Positions 40,962-48,228 of a DNA stretch of 64,000 nucleotides are shown here, piece after piece. Made by a program: the position numbers and the translations under genes. The stretch spans positions 180,092-244,091 of the forward strand of contig NZ_QPJK01000011.1 of the NCBI RefSeq assembly GCF_003337555.1. The letters run 5' to 3'. A model generated the notes under the pieces. It worked only from the letters and a program-made list of their open reading frames with translations, was not told the DNA's origin and did no database searches. Position 1 is the first letter of the stretch; each line of letters opens with the position of its first letter. The stretch comes from Pseudorhodoferax soli. GTDB lineage: Bacteria; Pseudomonadota; Gammaproteobacteria; Burkholderiales; Burkholderiaceae_C.

Positions 40962-42134
40962 ATGACGTTCCACCGGCCAGAACTAGCAACAGAGATGGCG
41001 GAACAGCTACTGCGGCCTAAGGGGTTGAGCAAGAAGGTGCGCTCCGGTCTCTTCCTAGGTGGCCTACGCCGGACCGGCAAGACAACGTTTCTGAGAAGCG
41101 ACCTGATCCCCGAACTCGAGGCCCAGGGTGCCATCGTGGTCTATGTCGACCTGTGGAGCAATGCCGCTGCCAAGCCGAGCGACCTGCTGCTGGGCGCCGT
41201 GCGCAGGACGCTGGCGGACCTGCAGCGTGCCGACTCCAAGGCGGTCCGAATGCTGAAACGTCTCAAGGGGCTGGATCTCGGAGCGGCAGGCTTCAAATTC
41301 GGCTTCAGCCTGACCGAACTCGGTAAAGATGAAGGTAACACCCTGGCTGGGGCCTTTTCTGAACTCGTGAACCTGGCCAAAACAGACGTTGTCGTGATCA
41401 TCGACGAGGTTCAGCACGCATTGGGCTCGGATGACGGAGACAGCATGTTGCTAGCCCTCAAGGCGGCCCGCGATGAAATCAACCTCACGCCGGACACGCC
41501 CGGGTATTTCTTGTTTATCGGAACCGGCTCACATCGTGCGCGGGTTCGCGAGCTCACGATCAAGGGCAAGCAGGCCTTCAACGGAGCGATGTCGGAGGAT
41601 TTTCCGGTGCTGGGGATCGACTTCGTAGTTTGGTTGCTGAAGGAAGCCGATCTCGGTGCACGCACGCCCACCGCAGATACCGCGTTCGAATGCTTCACTC
41701 GATTGGGCCGCCGGCCAGAGGAGCTCATGAAGGCGCTGTCCGCGCTGCAGAATGCTCCGAACTTCGTCGATGCGGACCAAGATTTGCGCGCCATCACGGA
41801 AGGGGTGCGGCAGTCCGCTGCCGGCGTGGACTTGGCGAGGCTGGATGATTTGGGACCATTGGCCCTTGCCGTCTTTGGCTACGTGTGCGAGCAAGGCGGC
41901 CAAGGCGTGAAGAAGCTGTTCTCCGCAGCTACGCTCGAGGAGTATGGTGCCGAGATAGGCCGGCCGGTGGCTCCAGAAGAAGTTCAGAAGGTCGCCAACC
42001 TGCTGGTCGATTCCAACATCCTCGCCCGCGATGGGCACGGAATCTACGGCGTCAGTGACCCCTTCGTAGCCGATGCCTATCGCAGCCGATCGGACATGCT
42101 TAAAACCCTTGAAGGCCCGGATGCGCGAACGTAG
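40962..42134 (+). CDS. AAA/STAND-like ATPase
   Basis: A 390-residue ATPase: Walker A GGLRRTGKTT (about residues 33-42), Walker B VVVIIDEVQH (about 144-153), a sensor-like segment FIGTGSHRARVRELT, and a helical plus winged-helix C-terminal half (ALAVFGYVCEQGGQGVKKLF ... VQKVANLLVDSNILARDGHG) as in archaeal/MCM-related or STAND ATPases. No effector domain is fused. It stands alone behind the near-palindrome. Such small ATPases occur in defence islands and plasmid maintenance; neither role is shown. Confidence 0.7.
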   Translation: MTFHRPELATEMAEQLLRPKGLSKKVRSGLFLGGLRRTGKTTFLRSDLIPELEAQGAIVVYVDLWSNAAAKPSDLLLGAVRRTLADLQRADSKAVRMLKRLKGLDLGAAGFKFGFSLTELGKDEGNTLAGAFSELVNLAKTDVVVIIDEVQHALGSDDGDSMLLALKAARDEINLTPDTPGYFLFIGTGSHRARVRELTIKGKQAFNGAMSEDFPVLGIDFVVWLLKEADLGARTPTADTAFECFTRLGRRPEELMKALSALQNAPNFVDADQDLRAITEGVRQSAAGVDLARLDDLGPLALAVFGYVCEQGGQGVKKLFSAATLEEYGAEIGRPVAPEEVQKVANLLVDSNILARDGHGIYGVSDPFVADAYRSRSDMLKTLEGPDART

Positions 42135-42623
42135 GTCGCCGGATGCCCACGGCGCCGAGCCGTGCCAACCAGTTGCCGCAACGCAGGTCAGCGGCTGCCG
42201 CTGTAGATGAAAGCTTCGGAAGGATCTCGCTGCGCTCTTGCCAATCTAACGCTTTTGGCGACGACGGTGGCTGACTTTCGCATCGGCGCCGACATGCGCG
42301 GGAACTCCAAATTAGCCACAAAGGCGAACGGACCGCATGCGGTCCGTTGAATGTGGGAAGCCGAGTGGAACAATCGTCCAACGAACCGCATAGGGCAGCA
42401 CTCTCGACTCGATGAGAATGTAGCCCGCTTAATAGTTCTTGACAAGAGCCCTTGGGTCATAACTCGTGTTAGAGCCGGCTGGGTCGCGCTTTACACGCGG
42501 TACCCATGCCCTTGCGACACAGCGCTAGCGCTGACCCTTTCAGGCCTCGGAGGGGAGCCGTGGTTGACGCGGCAGTACGAACAGGCAGGGCTGCTCACCA
42601 AAGTAATTTTGCAACCCGGACCG
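42135..42623. other. Gene-free stretch with 22-bp perfect palindrome
   Basis: No supported gene. At 42327-42348 lies AACGGACCGCA followed by its exact complement TGCGGTCCGTT, a perfect 22-bp palindrome without a T-run. It could end the ATPase transcript or be an insertion edge. Confidence 0.4.
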
Positions 42624-42643
42624 GAGTGAGTGCTAACCGGGGC
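42624..42643 (+). repeat. 20-bp direct repeat, left copy
   Basis: GAGTGAGTGCTAACCGGGGC; the right copy at 44266-44285 differs at one base. The two bracket a 1.6-kb segment. Confidence 0.6.
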
Positions 42644-42708
42644 AGCGATAGCGGCCCAGAACACCAAGCGCCAGGCTGACCAAGACAGCGCCAACGCAGG
42701 GAATCGCC

Positions 42709-42935
42709 GTGCTGAACGAGGGAGCTGTCATCCCCACAGAAGACCAAGCAAGGCTCTTTGAGCCCTACTGGCGCCAGGACAACGAGGCCCATGGGGACCG
42801 AGCCTCGGCCTGTTCATCGCGGAGCAGATTGCGAAAGCACATGGCGGGGAGATGAGGGTCGCATCCTCCGAAGACGGCGGGACGATGTTCCTCGCGTTGT
42901 TGAGGCGTGACGGCGTCGTGTCCTTCGCTGAGTAA
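42709..42935 (+). pseudogene. Histidine-kinase C-terminal remnant
   Basis: The frame from 42709 reads AVIPTEDQARLFEPYWRQDN, the G1/F-box region of a histidine-kinase ATPase domain. A shift near 42790 is needed to continue GLFIAEQIAKAHGGEMRVAS then SEDGGTMFLALLRR, the G2 box and last strand. Everything upstream (dimerisation domain, N box) is absent. Ends at the TAA 42933-42935. Confidence 0.7.
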
Positions 42936-42956
42936 GCTGCGGTTCAGCTTGGCGGC

Positions 42957-44045
42957 TCAGAAGCCGTAGCGCCGATCGGCCCAGTTGCGAAGCACGCGGT
43001 AGTCGTGCTCGGGCAGCACGATCAGGCCACCTTCGGCGGCTTCGAGTACGCGCTCGCCGGCGCCGTCATGCACACGGTTGCCGTGCAGCATGTAGAAGTA
43101 CCAACCGAACGGGACCCCCACGCGCCGGTCGATCGTCTGCAGCTTGCTGAACAGCCCATACACATCGCCGCTGCGGGCGTTCACTTCGGCCAGCTTCTTG
43201 CTGAAGGTCCAAAGCGGCACCACGCTGAGATAGCGCGTGCGTGAGCTCGGATCGGTCCATTCGCTGAACTGGAGCAACCAGTGCTCGCAGAACCTCGCTC
43301 CCGATCGGCCGGCGCTGCTTGCGCGCCAGTCTTCGAACAGGCGCCGGGTCCTGCTGCGAAAGCGCTCGAACCCGGGATCGAGGTCGGCATGCGATTGCGT
43401 CTTCTTGGACCCATCTCCCATCGTGACCACGTACTCGCGTGCCCGAAGGTTGGCGCGCTGCTGCTCTTCCAGCTGTTCCGCCAGGTCGACGAACTTGGCC
43501 ACATCGACAACACGGCGCAGCTCGTAGTGCACGCTGATGGGCGCTCGCTCGTCCTCGCCGACGGCCTCACCTTCCGCGACATCGACCAGGTCGCGTAGCG
43601 TGCGCGGTTCGTCGAAGTAGCGCCCGCGGAACAGCGCGCAGTGCACGCGGTCGTCGCACAGATCGATGTCGATCTGCAGGAAGTTCGCCTGGTCCTCCCC
43701 TCCCCGATCGCAAGCCAGGTGCAAGCGTGTGATGTCGCAGCGACTGAGGCGGTAGCCCTGCTGAGACAGCCGCGCATAGGTCACCTTTGCGTTGCCGTCA
43801 TCGACGCGCAACTGTACCTCAAGCCATGCTTCATGATCGTCGTGCTCAACCGATCCGTCTGGACGCACAACCTTGCGACGCTGCATGTAGATGCTGCCGT
43901 CGCCGCCGCGCGTTGCGCGCAAGGTGGCACCCTCCAGAGCCGGAAAGCGAGCCAGCGTCTGCACAAGCTGCGCATGCCGCAGGTCTGGCCGGCACTTTGC
44001 GACCGACTCCTCGAGTCCGGGCAGGATCAAGCTGTATTCGTTCAT
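42957..44045 (-). CDS. Hypothetical protein between direct repeats
   Basis: A 362-residue protein starting MNEYSLILPGLEESVAKCRP. Strand-rich first half (SIYMQRRKVVRPDGSVEHDD, GYRLSRCDITRLHLACDRGG) and helical second half with many aromatic residues (WYFYMLHGNRVHDGAGERVL). I see no catalytic motif or export signal. Its length and even codon use say it is real. It is the only intact gene between the 20-bp direct repeats. Confidence 0.6.
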   Translation of the reverse strand: MNEYSLILPGLEESVAKCRPDLRHAQLVQTLARFPALEGATLRATRGGDGSIYMQRRKVVRPDGSVEHDDHEAWLEVQLRVDDGNAKVTYARLSQQGYRLSRCDITRLHLACDRGGEDQANFLQIDIDLCDDRVHCALFRGRYFDEPRTLRDLVDVAEGEAVGEDERAPISVHYELRRVVDVAKFVDLAEQLEEQQRANLRAREYVVTMGDGSKKTQSHADLDPGFERFRSRTRRLFEDWRASSAGRSGARFCEHWLLQFSEWTDPSSRTRYLSVVPLWTFSKKLAEVNARSGDVYGLFSKLQTIDRRVGVPFGWYFYMLHGNRVHDGAGERVLEAAEGGLIVLPEHDYRVLRNWADRRYGF

Positions 44046-44265
44046 CGTTCTCTTTTGCCGACTGGGTGTCGAAAAGTCCAGAGTGGTTGGTTCAGGTGGT
44101 CCACATCGCGCGCGAAGGCTAGCTACGTTGGCATCAATCTTCGAGCGGAGGGCTTTGTCGTCGACGCGCGAGCCGGGTCCATCTAGGGGCTACCGATGGG
44201 GCCTCAGGAGCACGACGCGCGCGCCCCGGCCCAATCGCCATCACCGCACTTGGCGCCGGTTCGCT
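44046..44265. other. Upstream region of the repeat-flanked gene
   Basis: No gene seen. Holds the likely promoter and 5' region of the 42957-44045 gene. Confidence 0.3.
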
Positions 44266-44285
44266 GAGTGAGCGCTAACCGGGGC
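44266..44285 (+). repeat. 20-bp direct repeat, right copy
   Basis: GAGTGAGCGCTAACCGGGGC; one mismatch with the left copy at 42624-42643. Confidence 0.6.
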
Positions 44286-44328
44286 GGTGCGTGGAGGCCA
44301 ATCCCTCGACGTTCAACCTGCACCAGCA

Positions 44329-44625
44329 TCAGTACCCCGCTTCCTTCTGATGTTTGAACGCCAGGACGTACACGGCGCTTTTGGACGCGTCATGCCGGTA
44401 CAGGGCCACGTAGCCCGAGTCACCGAACTGGATCACAAGTTCACGAAGCAACTCGGGGGTCTGCGGCAGCGGCCGGCCTATGTCAGGGGTGTGCTCCAGC
44501 AGTTGGAATTGCTGGGCGATGGTCTGGCCGGCCCGCCTGGCCGCGTCGGGCGCCTTGGCCGCCAGGAATCGCCTACACCGCTCCAAGCCTCCCGCCGCCC
44601 CCTCCGTGACGATCACTTGTGGCAT
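44329..44625 (-). CDS. ParE/RelE-family toxin
   Basis: A 98-residue protein: AAGGLERCRRFLAAKAPDAA, AQQFQLLEHTPDIGRPLPQT, then strands FGDSGYVALYRHDASKSAVY and VLAFKHQKEAGY, the ParE plan. It overlaps the antitoxin gene by 13 bp. A ParE-type gyrase poison or RelE-type ribonuclease; not decided by sequence. A second, unrelated-looking ParE pair lies at 35.6 kb. Confidence 0.85.
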   Translation of the reverse strand: MPQVIVTEGAAGGLERCRRFLAAKAPDAARRAGQTIAQQFQLLEHTPDIGRPLPQTPELLRELVIQFGDSGYVALYRHDASKSAVYVLAFKHQKEAGY

Positions 44626-44885
44626 TCAGGCGCCGGCCCTTCCTTGTCGGTGCCCCAGGTGCCAAGCCAGGCGCGCGTCTCCTCGACGGTCAGATGCCGG
44701 CCGGTGGCCTGGTACTCCTCCCACGAGGCTTGCGCTTCCTGAGCGAAGGCCTCGCGCTGCTCTTCGCGCGTCACGTACTGCTCGATGGCTTCGAGCATGA
44801 TCCAGTGCGCCGAACGGCGCCGCAGCCCGGCCAGGTGCTGCACGCGGCTTTTCAGCGCGTCATCGATCTTGAGGGACGTCGCCAT
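44613..44885 (-). CDS. Ribbon-helix-helix antitoxin
   Basis: A 90-residue protein starting MATSLKIDDALKSRVQHLAG at ATG 44885. The N-terminal ~50 residues are a CopG/RHH fold (strand TSLKID, helices KSRVQHLAGLRRRSAHWIML) and the C-terminus is the toxin-binding tail (SWEEYQATGRHLTVEETRAW). It is upstream of and overlapping the toxin gene. The palindromic operator sits just upstream, so autoregulation is likely. Confidence 0.85.
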   Translation of the reverse strand: MATSLKIDDALKSRVQHLAGLRRRSAHWIMLEAIEQYVTREEQREAFAQEAQASWEEYQATGRHLTVEETRAWLGTWGTDKEGPAPECHK

Positions 44886-44894
44886 GGTGGTCCT

Positions 44895-44919
44895 TATCAC
44901 TAGGTAATACCTGGTGATA
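44895..44919 (-). promoter_or_regulatory. Operator of the toxin-antitoxin operon
   Basis: A 25-bp inverted repeat, TATCACTAGGTA-A-TACCTGGTGATA written as two arms, with a single mismatch, 9 bp upstream of the antitoxin ATG. Size and place fit an RHH antitoxin binding site over the promoter. Confidence 0.7.
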
Positions 44920-45013
44920 CTTTAGCCGTTGAAGTCCTGCCCGTCCATCTACGCAGCCGCTCGCCCTGCGGTTACGCCTGGTCCTGATCCAACACCGCGG
45001 CGCCAGCCAGCGC

Positions 45014-46036
45014 TTAGACAACGTCCCACGCAGCGGAGAACACGACGCGGTGGTACCGGGCTATCTCGGCGACCTCCACCCCGAGCCAGGCGGCCACGAC
45101 CGCATCTGCCTGGCCTCGCCGCAGCTGGCGAAGTGCGAACGTGTGCCTCAGCCGGAAGGAGCCGCCCTTCTCCAGGGATGGATCGAGGCCTGATCCTCGC
45201 ATCACGAGCTTGATGGCGTCGTACTGCGCCACGTGGCTTTTCCATGGCTTGCCAGTCCGGGTGGACGGCAGGAGGTGCTGTCCAGGAATGCCCTCATGGA
45301 TGCGAACCTGAAGCCAGTACTGAAGGAGCTGGCCAGCCCACGGCGCAATCGGTGTCTCGCGTGCACCCCCTGCCCTGCCGGGTGCCACCCGAACCTTCCA
45401 AGGAACATCTTTCGTGCGGCCGCCGGCGACAACGACGTCACCGACCTGCGCCGCTCGCACTTCGCCGGGCGTGAGCCCTGCACCCAGCATGAGCGCGACC
45501 GCCGTCCTGTTGCGCAGCTCCTGCCAGGTCTGAACCGCAGGGCGTGCTTGCCTTGGACGCGCCGCGGAAAGATAGGTGACAAGCAGAGCCGCATCTCCCG
45601 CCGAGAGGTATTGCGGGAGGGGATCTTTGTCGGCTGCATTGGCATACCGCCACCTCTCCTGGTCTTGAAGAACCTGCTCTGCGACGGACTCATATGGACG
45701 ACTTTCGCTTCTTGCGAGGTGAGCAAGTACTTTCTCGACCAAGTCGAGCAGGCGCCACACATAGCGCGGCGACAGTGCTTCAGATGCGTCGTGCAAGGAA
45801 GGCTTCGTCGCGAACTGGCGAACGTCCTCCCGAGTCACGGCGGGCAAGCGAATCGGAGGCTCCTGCCCAACGCACCATCGGCAGAACGTTTGCCACATCT
45901 TGCGATAGAGGTCTAAGGATGCAGCAGTCACCTTGTCGCCAGCTGTCTGCTTCGATGTAAGCCAACTGTTAAAGGCCCAGTCGAACTCAGCAAGCAAGCC
46001 GGAAGGGGGCAGCGAAGTTTCGAACAGGTCAGCCAT
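45014..46036 (-). CDS. Tyrosine-recombinase-like protein with altered active site
   Basis: A 340-residue protein of tyrosine recombinase shape: core-binding N-terminal domain (about 15-120), catalytic domain from about 160. The first catalytic Arg is replaced (GAGLTPGEV where GLRxxE is usual). The H-x-L-R box reads GSFRLRHTFALRQLRRG with the leading His as Phe. A late Trp/His position is in AWLGVEVAEI, and Tyr candidates are in RYHRVV. It lies next to rep, as resolvases often do on large plasmids. A perfect 15-bp inverted repeat begins 1 bp upstream of its ATG. It may still bind DNA while being catalytically weak or needing a partner. Confidence 0.7.
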   Translation of the reverse strand: MADLFETSLPPSGLLAEFDWAFNSWLTSKQTAGDKVTAASLDLYRKMWQTFCRWCVGQEPPIRLPAVTREDVRQFATKPSLHDASEALSPRYVWRLLDLVEKVLAHLARSESRPYESVAEQVLQDQERWRYANAADKDPLPQYLSAGDAALLVTYLSAARPRQARPAVQTWQELRNRTAVALMLGAGLTPGEVRAAQVGDVVVAGGRTKDVPWKVRVAPGRAGGARETPIAPWAGQLLQYWLQVRIHEGIPGQHLLPSTRTGKPWKSHVAQYDAIKLVMRGSGLDPSLEKGGSFRLRHTFALRQLRRGQADAVVAAWLGVEVAEIARYHRVVFSAAWDVV

Positions 46037-46113
46037 AAACGAAGTAACAGCAGGCGAAAATATCAGAAAACAGCAAGCTTACAGGAGGAATACGTCTGGC
46101 TGTTACTTCGTTT
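46037..46113. repeat. 15-bp inverted repeat, possible recombination or operator site
   Basis: AAACGAAGTAACAGC at 46037-46051 and its exact complement GCTGTTACTTCGTTT at 46099-46113, separated by 47 bp. The left arm touches the start codon of the recombinase-like gene. Arms of a resolution or integrase core site would look like this, as would an operator pair. Confidence 0.6.
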
Positions 46114-46200
46114 CTGGGCGCTGCACTGCCGGCTGGGCACGGCCACCGCCCTTCTACCCAGGCATCAGATCTTCCCGAGCGCTGGCCACGCAGCGCCGCC

Positions 46201-47592
46201 CTACTCTCCCTCCGGACCGAGTTCCGTCGCAATCTCCAGAAGCTGCTCAGCCGTCGGCTTGTCCCAACCCACCCCGAACGTTGCTTCCCCAAAGAATTTC
46301 AGCATCTCGTGGCGCACCATAGGATGCTGCCAACCACTTGTACTCAGCCGCTTGATGATCGAGGGGTGAGCATCGCGTCCACGCAAAGCTTCTAGCAACT
46401 GGACAACAAGCTCCTGCTGCTGCGGTACTGACAGTTCGGCGATCGCCGAAGCACAACGCTCGTTGGCGCGACGCGTCCACTCCAGCTGCCAGCGAGCCCG
46501 CCTCGCAGCTTGCTGATCGCGAGAAACATGCGCAGTTTTCTCCTGCGTTTGCGAATCTGACGTGGGTTCCGCAGTCCGGCCCACCGCGTTCTGCAAAAGC
46601 ACCTTTAGGTATCGCAGAGGATCTCGAAGCTGCTCAGGGAAAGCACTTGCCACCCTCCGCTCCACGGCGTCCAAAGCAGGTCGTACAGCCGCATCACCGA
46701 ACTCCGCGAGCAGAGGCTCCAGTGCGTCTTCTCCAATGCCCAGAACATGCGCGCGTTGGACAAGTTCAACGTCAACGGGTTGAGGTGGCCGTCCCAAAGC
46801 GAGTGAAGCCTGCTTCTTCACTCCGATGAGAAACTGGATCTCGTCCACGAACCGACCTTGCTTGTGCTCCACAAGCTCGATCTCAAGATCCGTGATCGCG
46901 GTGACTTCGGCAATGGCTGGCTTGAGCGTGTCGCGCTTGAATATCCGGTACTCGAGTCGATCAGACTTTTCGCTGGTTGGATTTCCGCTTAGTACTGGAT
47001 ACCACCAGCGCCAGGGCTGACGGGAAGTCCGGCCGACGTTCCGGTAACGAGTGCAGATTTCATAGAGCACGACGCCAGCATGCGTCCGTAGCTGACTGAG
47101 CACGTCTAGCCGCAGACGAGCAAAGACCGTCGGGTCTAGTAGCTCCTGCTTCAAGTTGACCGCATAAGACCATTCAACCCAGACCTGCCCGCGCTCCTTG
47201 CTGACCTTGGCATGCGCCAACAAACCACTGACGTTCCAAGCAGCTCCTTCACCAACAGTCGGCGACTGCCACTCCACCGTCGTAGACACCATGGCACGCA
47301 AGTGCTTCTTTATCAAGCCATGGTCGTTGCTGTCGAAGTCCAGGCCCTTGACGATGCTGTCGAGTGGCGCCTTGAAGACATCATGCTCCAGGCCTTGTTC
47401 CTGCGCCTGGTAAAGAAGCACGTTGTAGCTCTTTCGGGCTAGGGTGGTGATTCTGGTCGACTTTGGAACGATGGCCAGCGTGTTGACAGCTTTGCGCACC
47501 AGCTGTCCTTCGGCTCCGGCGACCGGACGGCCAACACGCACGCGCTTCGGTGCCGTCGGTTCGCTCGCTGTTCGCACGGGTCCATTAGTCAT
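46201..47592 (-). CDS. Rep_3-family replication initiator
   Basis: A 463-residue initiator. The N-terminal basic region is followed by RKSYNVLLYQAQEQ, RLDVLSQLRTHAGVVLYEIC, and the winged-helix core with DTLKPAIAEVTAITDLEIEL, the signature of Rep_3 (RepA/RepB-type) iteron-binding initiators. A long C-terminal extension is helical and charged (QTQEKTAHVSRDQQAARRAR). It is transcribed away from a cluster of iterons at 47.65-47.94 kb. A half-iteron inverted repeat overlaps its likely promoter. This is the strongest sign that the window belongs to an autonomous replicon. Confidence 0.85.
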   Translation of the reverse strand: MTNGPVRTASEPTAPKRVRVGRPVAGAEGQLVRKAVNTLAIVPKSTRITTLARKSYNVLLYQAQEQGLEHDVFKAPLDSIVKGLDFDSNDHGLIKKHLRAMVSTTVEWQSPTVGEGAAWNVSGLLAHAKVSKERGQVWVEWSYAVNLKQELLDPTVFARLRLDVLSQLRTHAGVVLYEICTRYRNVGRTSRQPWRWWYPVLSGNPTSEKSDRLEYRIFKRDTLKPAIAEVTAITDLEIELVEHKQGRFVDEIQFLIGVKKQASLALGRPPQPVDVELVQRAHVLGIGEDALEPLLAEFGDAAVRPALDAVERRVASAFPEQLRDPLRYLKVLLQNAVGRTAEPTSDSQTQEKTAHVSRDQQAARRARWQLEWTRRANERCASAIAELSVPQQQELVVQLLEALRGRDAHPSIIKRLSTSGWQHPMVRHEMLKFFGEATFGVGWDKPTAEQLLEIATELGPEGE

Positions 47593-47610
47593 CGCTGTAC
47601 TGTAAGCGAT

Positions 47611-47632
47611 ACGTGAAATGTCGAACTCACGT
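47611..47632 (-). promoter_or_regulatory. Rep promoter with autoregulatory inverted repeat
   Basis: ACGTGA (47611-47616) and TCACGT (47627-47632) form an inverted repeat. On the minus strand it overlaps TTGACG and, 18 bp on, TATCGC, a plausible promoter for rep. The arm matches the CTCACGTGA end of the iterons, the usual arrangement for Rep self-repression. Confidence 0.6.
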
Positions 47633-47650
47633 CAAAACGGCAAGCGCAAC

Positions 47651-47943
47651 TCCCGAAAACTCTCACGTGAGATTCGCGACTTCGGGCAGTAGACCTAACT
47701 TTCGCGGAGAGTTTTCGGGATTTCGCTTGCTAGTCGGACCCAGGTCCAGCTAAAGGAGCCAGCTCAGAACACTGTAGAAGCTTCTTACGAGCAGCAGATG
47801 CACCATTCCCGGCCCTTGGAGCCCGCTCGTTTCCTGAAAACCCTCACGTCAAGCGAGCAGCCAGCGGCGCAAGGCCATCCCGAAGACTCTCCACTAGAAG
47901 GGGCGCATCTTCGGCAGGCGAAGTCCCGAAACCACTCACGTAG
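47651..47943. repeat. Iteron cluster (putative oriV)
   Basis: Five copies related to TCCCGAAAACTCTCACGT: 47651-47671 (closest to consensus, continuing GAG), 47702-47720 (inverted orientation), 47832-47851 (TCCTGAAAACCCTCACGTCA), 47878-47897 (TCCCGAAGACTCTCCACTAG) and 47924-47943 (TCCCGAAACCACTCACGTAG). Spacing is irregular and one copy is inverted, unlike tight phased iterons. Direct binding by the Rep protein is inferred. Confidence 0.7.
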
Positions 47944-48034
47944 CCCCCTGCGCGGTCGCCGCTGGGACCCGTATCCCTTCACACCTGGTCCTGCTTGATC
48001 TCCAAACCGTCCTGATCACTCTCCAGAATCCGCA

Positions 48035-48100
48035 GTAACGCATTGATTTTAAACAGAAAAAGTCAGCGTAAAGGTATTAAAGGAGTTCAAGGGCTTAGAA
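48035..48100. other. AT-rich segment next to the iterons
   Basis: The most AT-rich stretch around the origin, next to the iterons and before parA. It fits a DNA-unwinding element. Confidence 0.45.
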
Positions 48101-48225
48101 AACTCCAAAAGTGGCAGGGAGTTTTGTAAGTCAGCAGAGACAACAACTCCCGCATGTTTGACGCTTTTCGAGAAGACGTGACGAAAACTGTAAAACCCCC
48201 GCTAAACTCCGGCTCAGAGGAGTTT
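48099..48225 (+). promoter_or_regulatory. AAACTCC inverted repeats upstream of parA
   Basis: AAAACTCC (48099-48106) pairs with GGAGTTTT (48118-48125). AAACTCC (48204-48210) pairs with GGAGTTT (48219-48225), the latter overlapping the parA ribosome site AGAGGAG. Extra half-sites lie near 48078 and 48145. A TTGACG at 48158-48163 may be the -35 of parA. Likely control of parAB by ParA or Rep, and the second hairpin could hide the ribosome site. Confidence 0.55.
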
Positions 48226-48228
48226 CGC

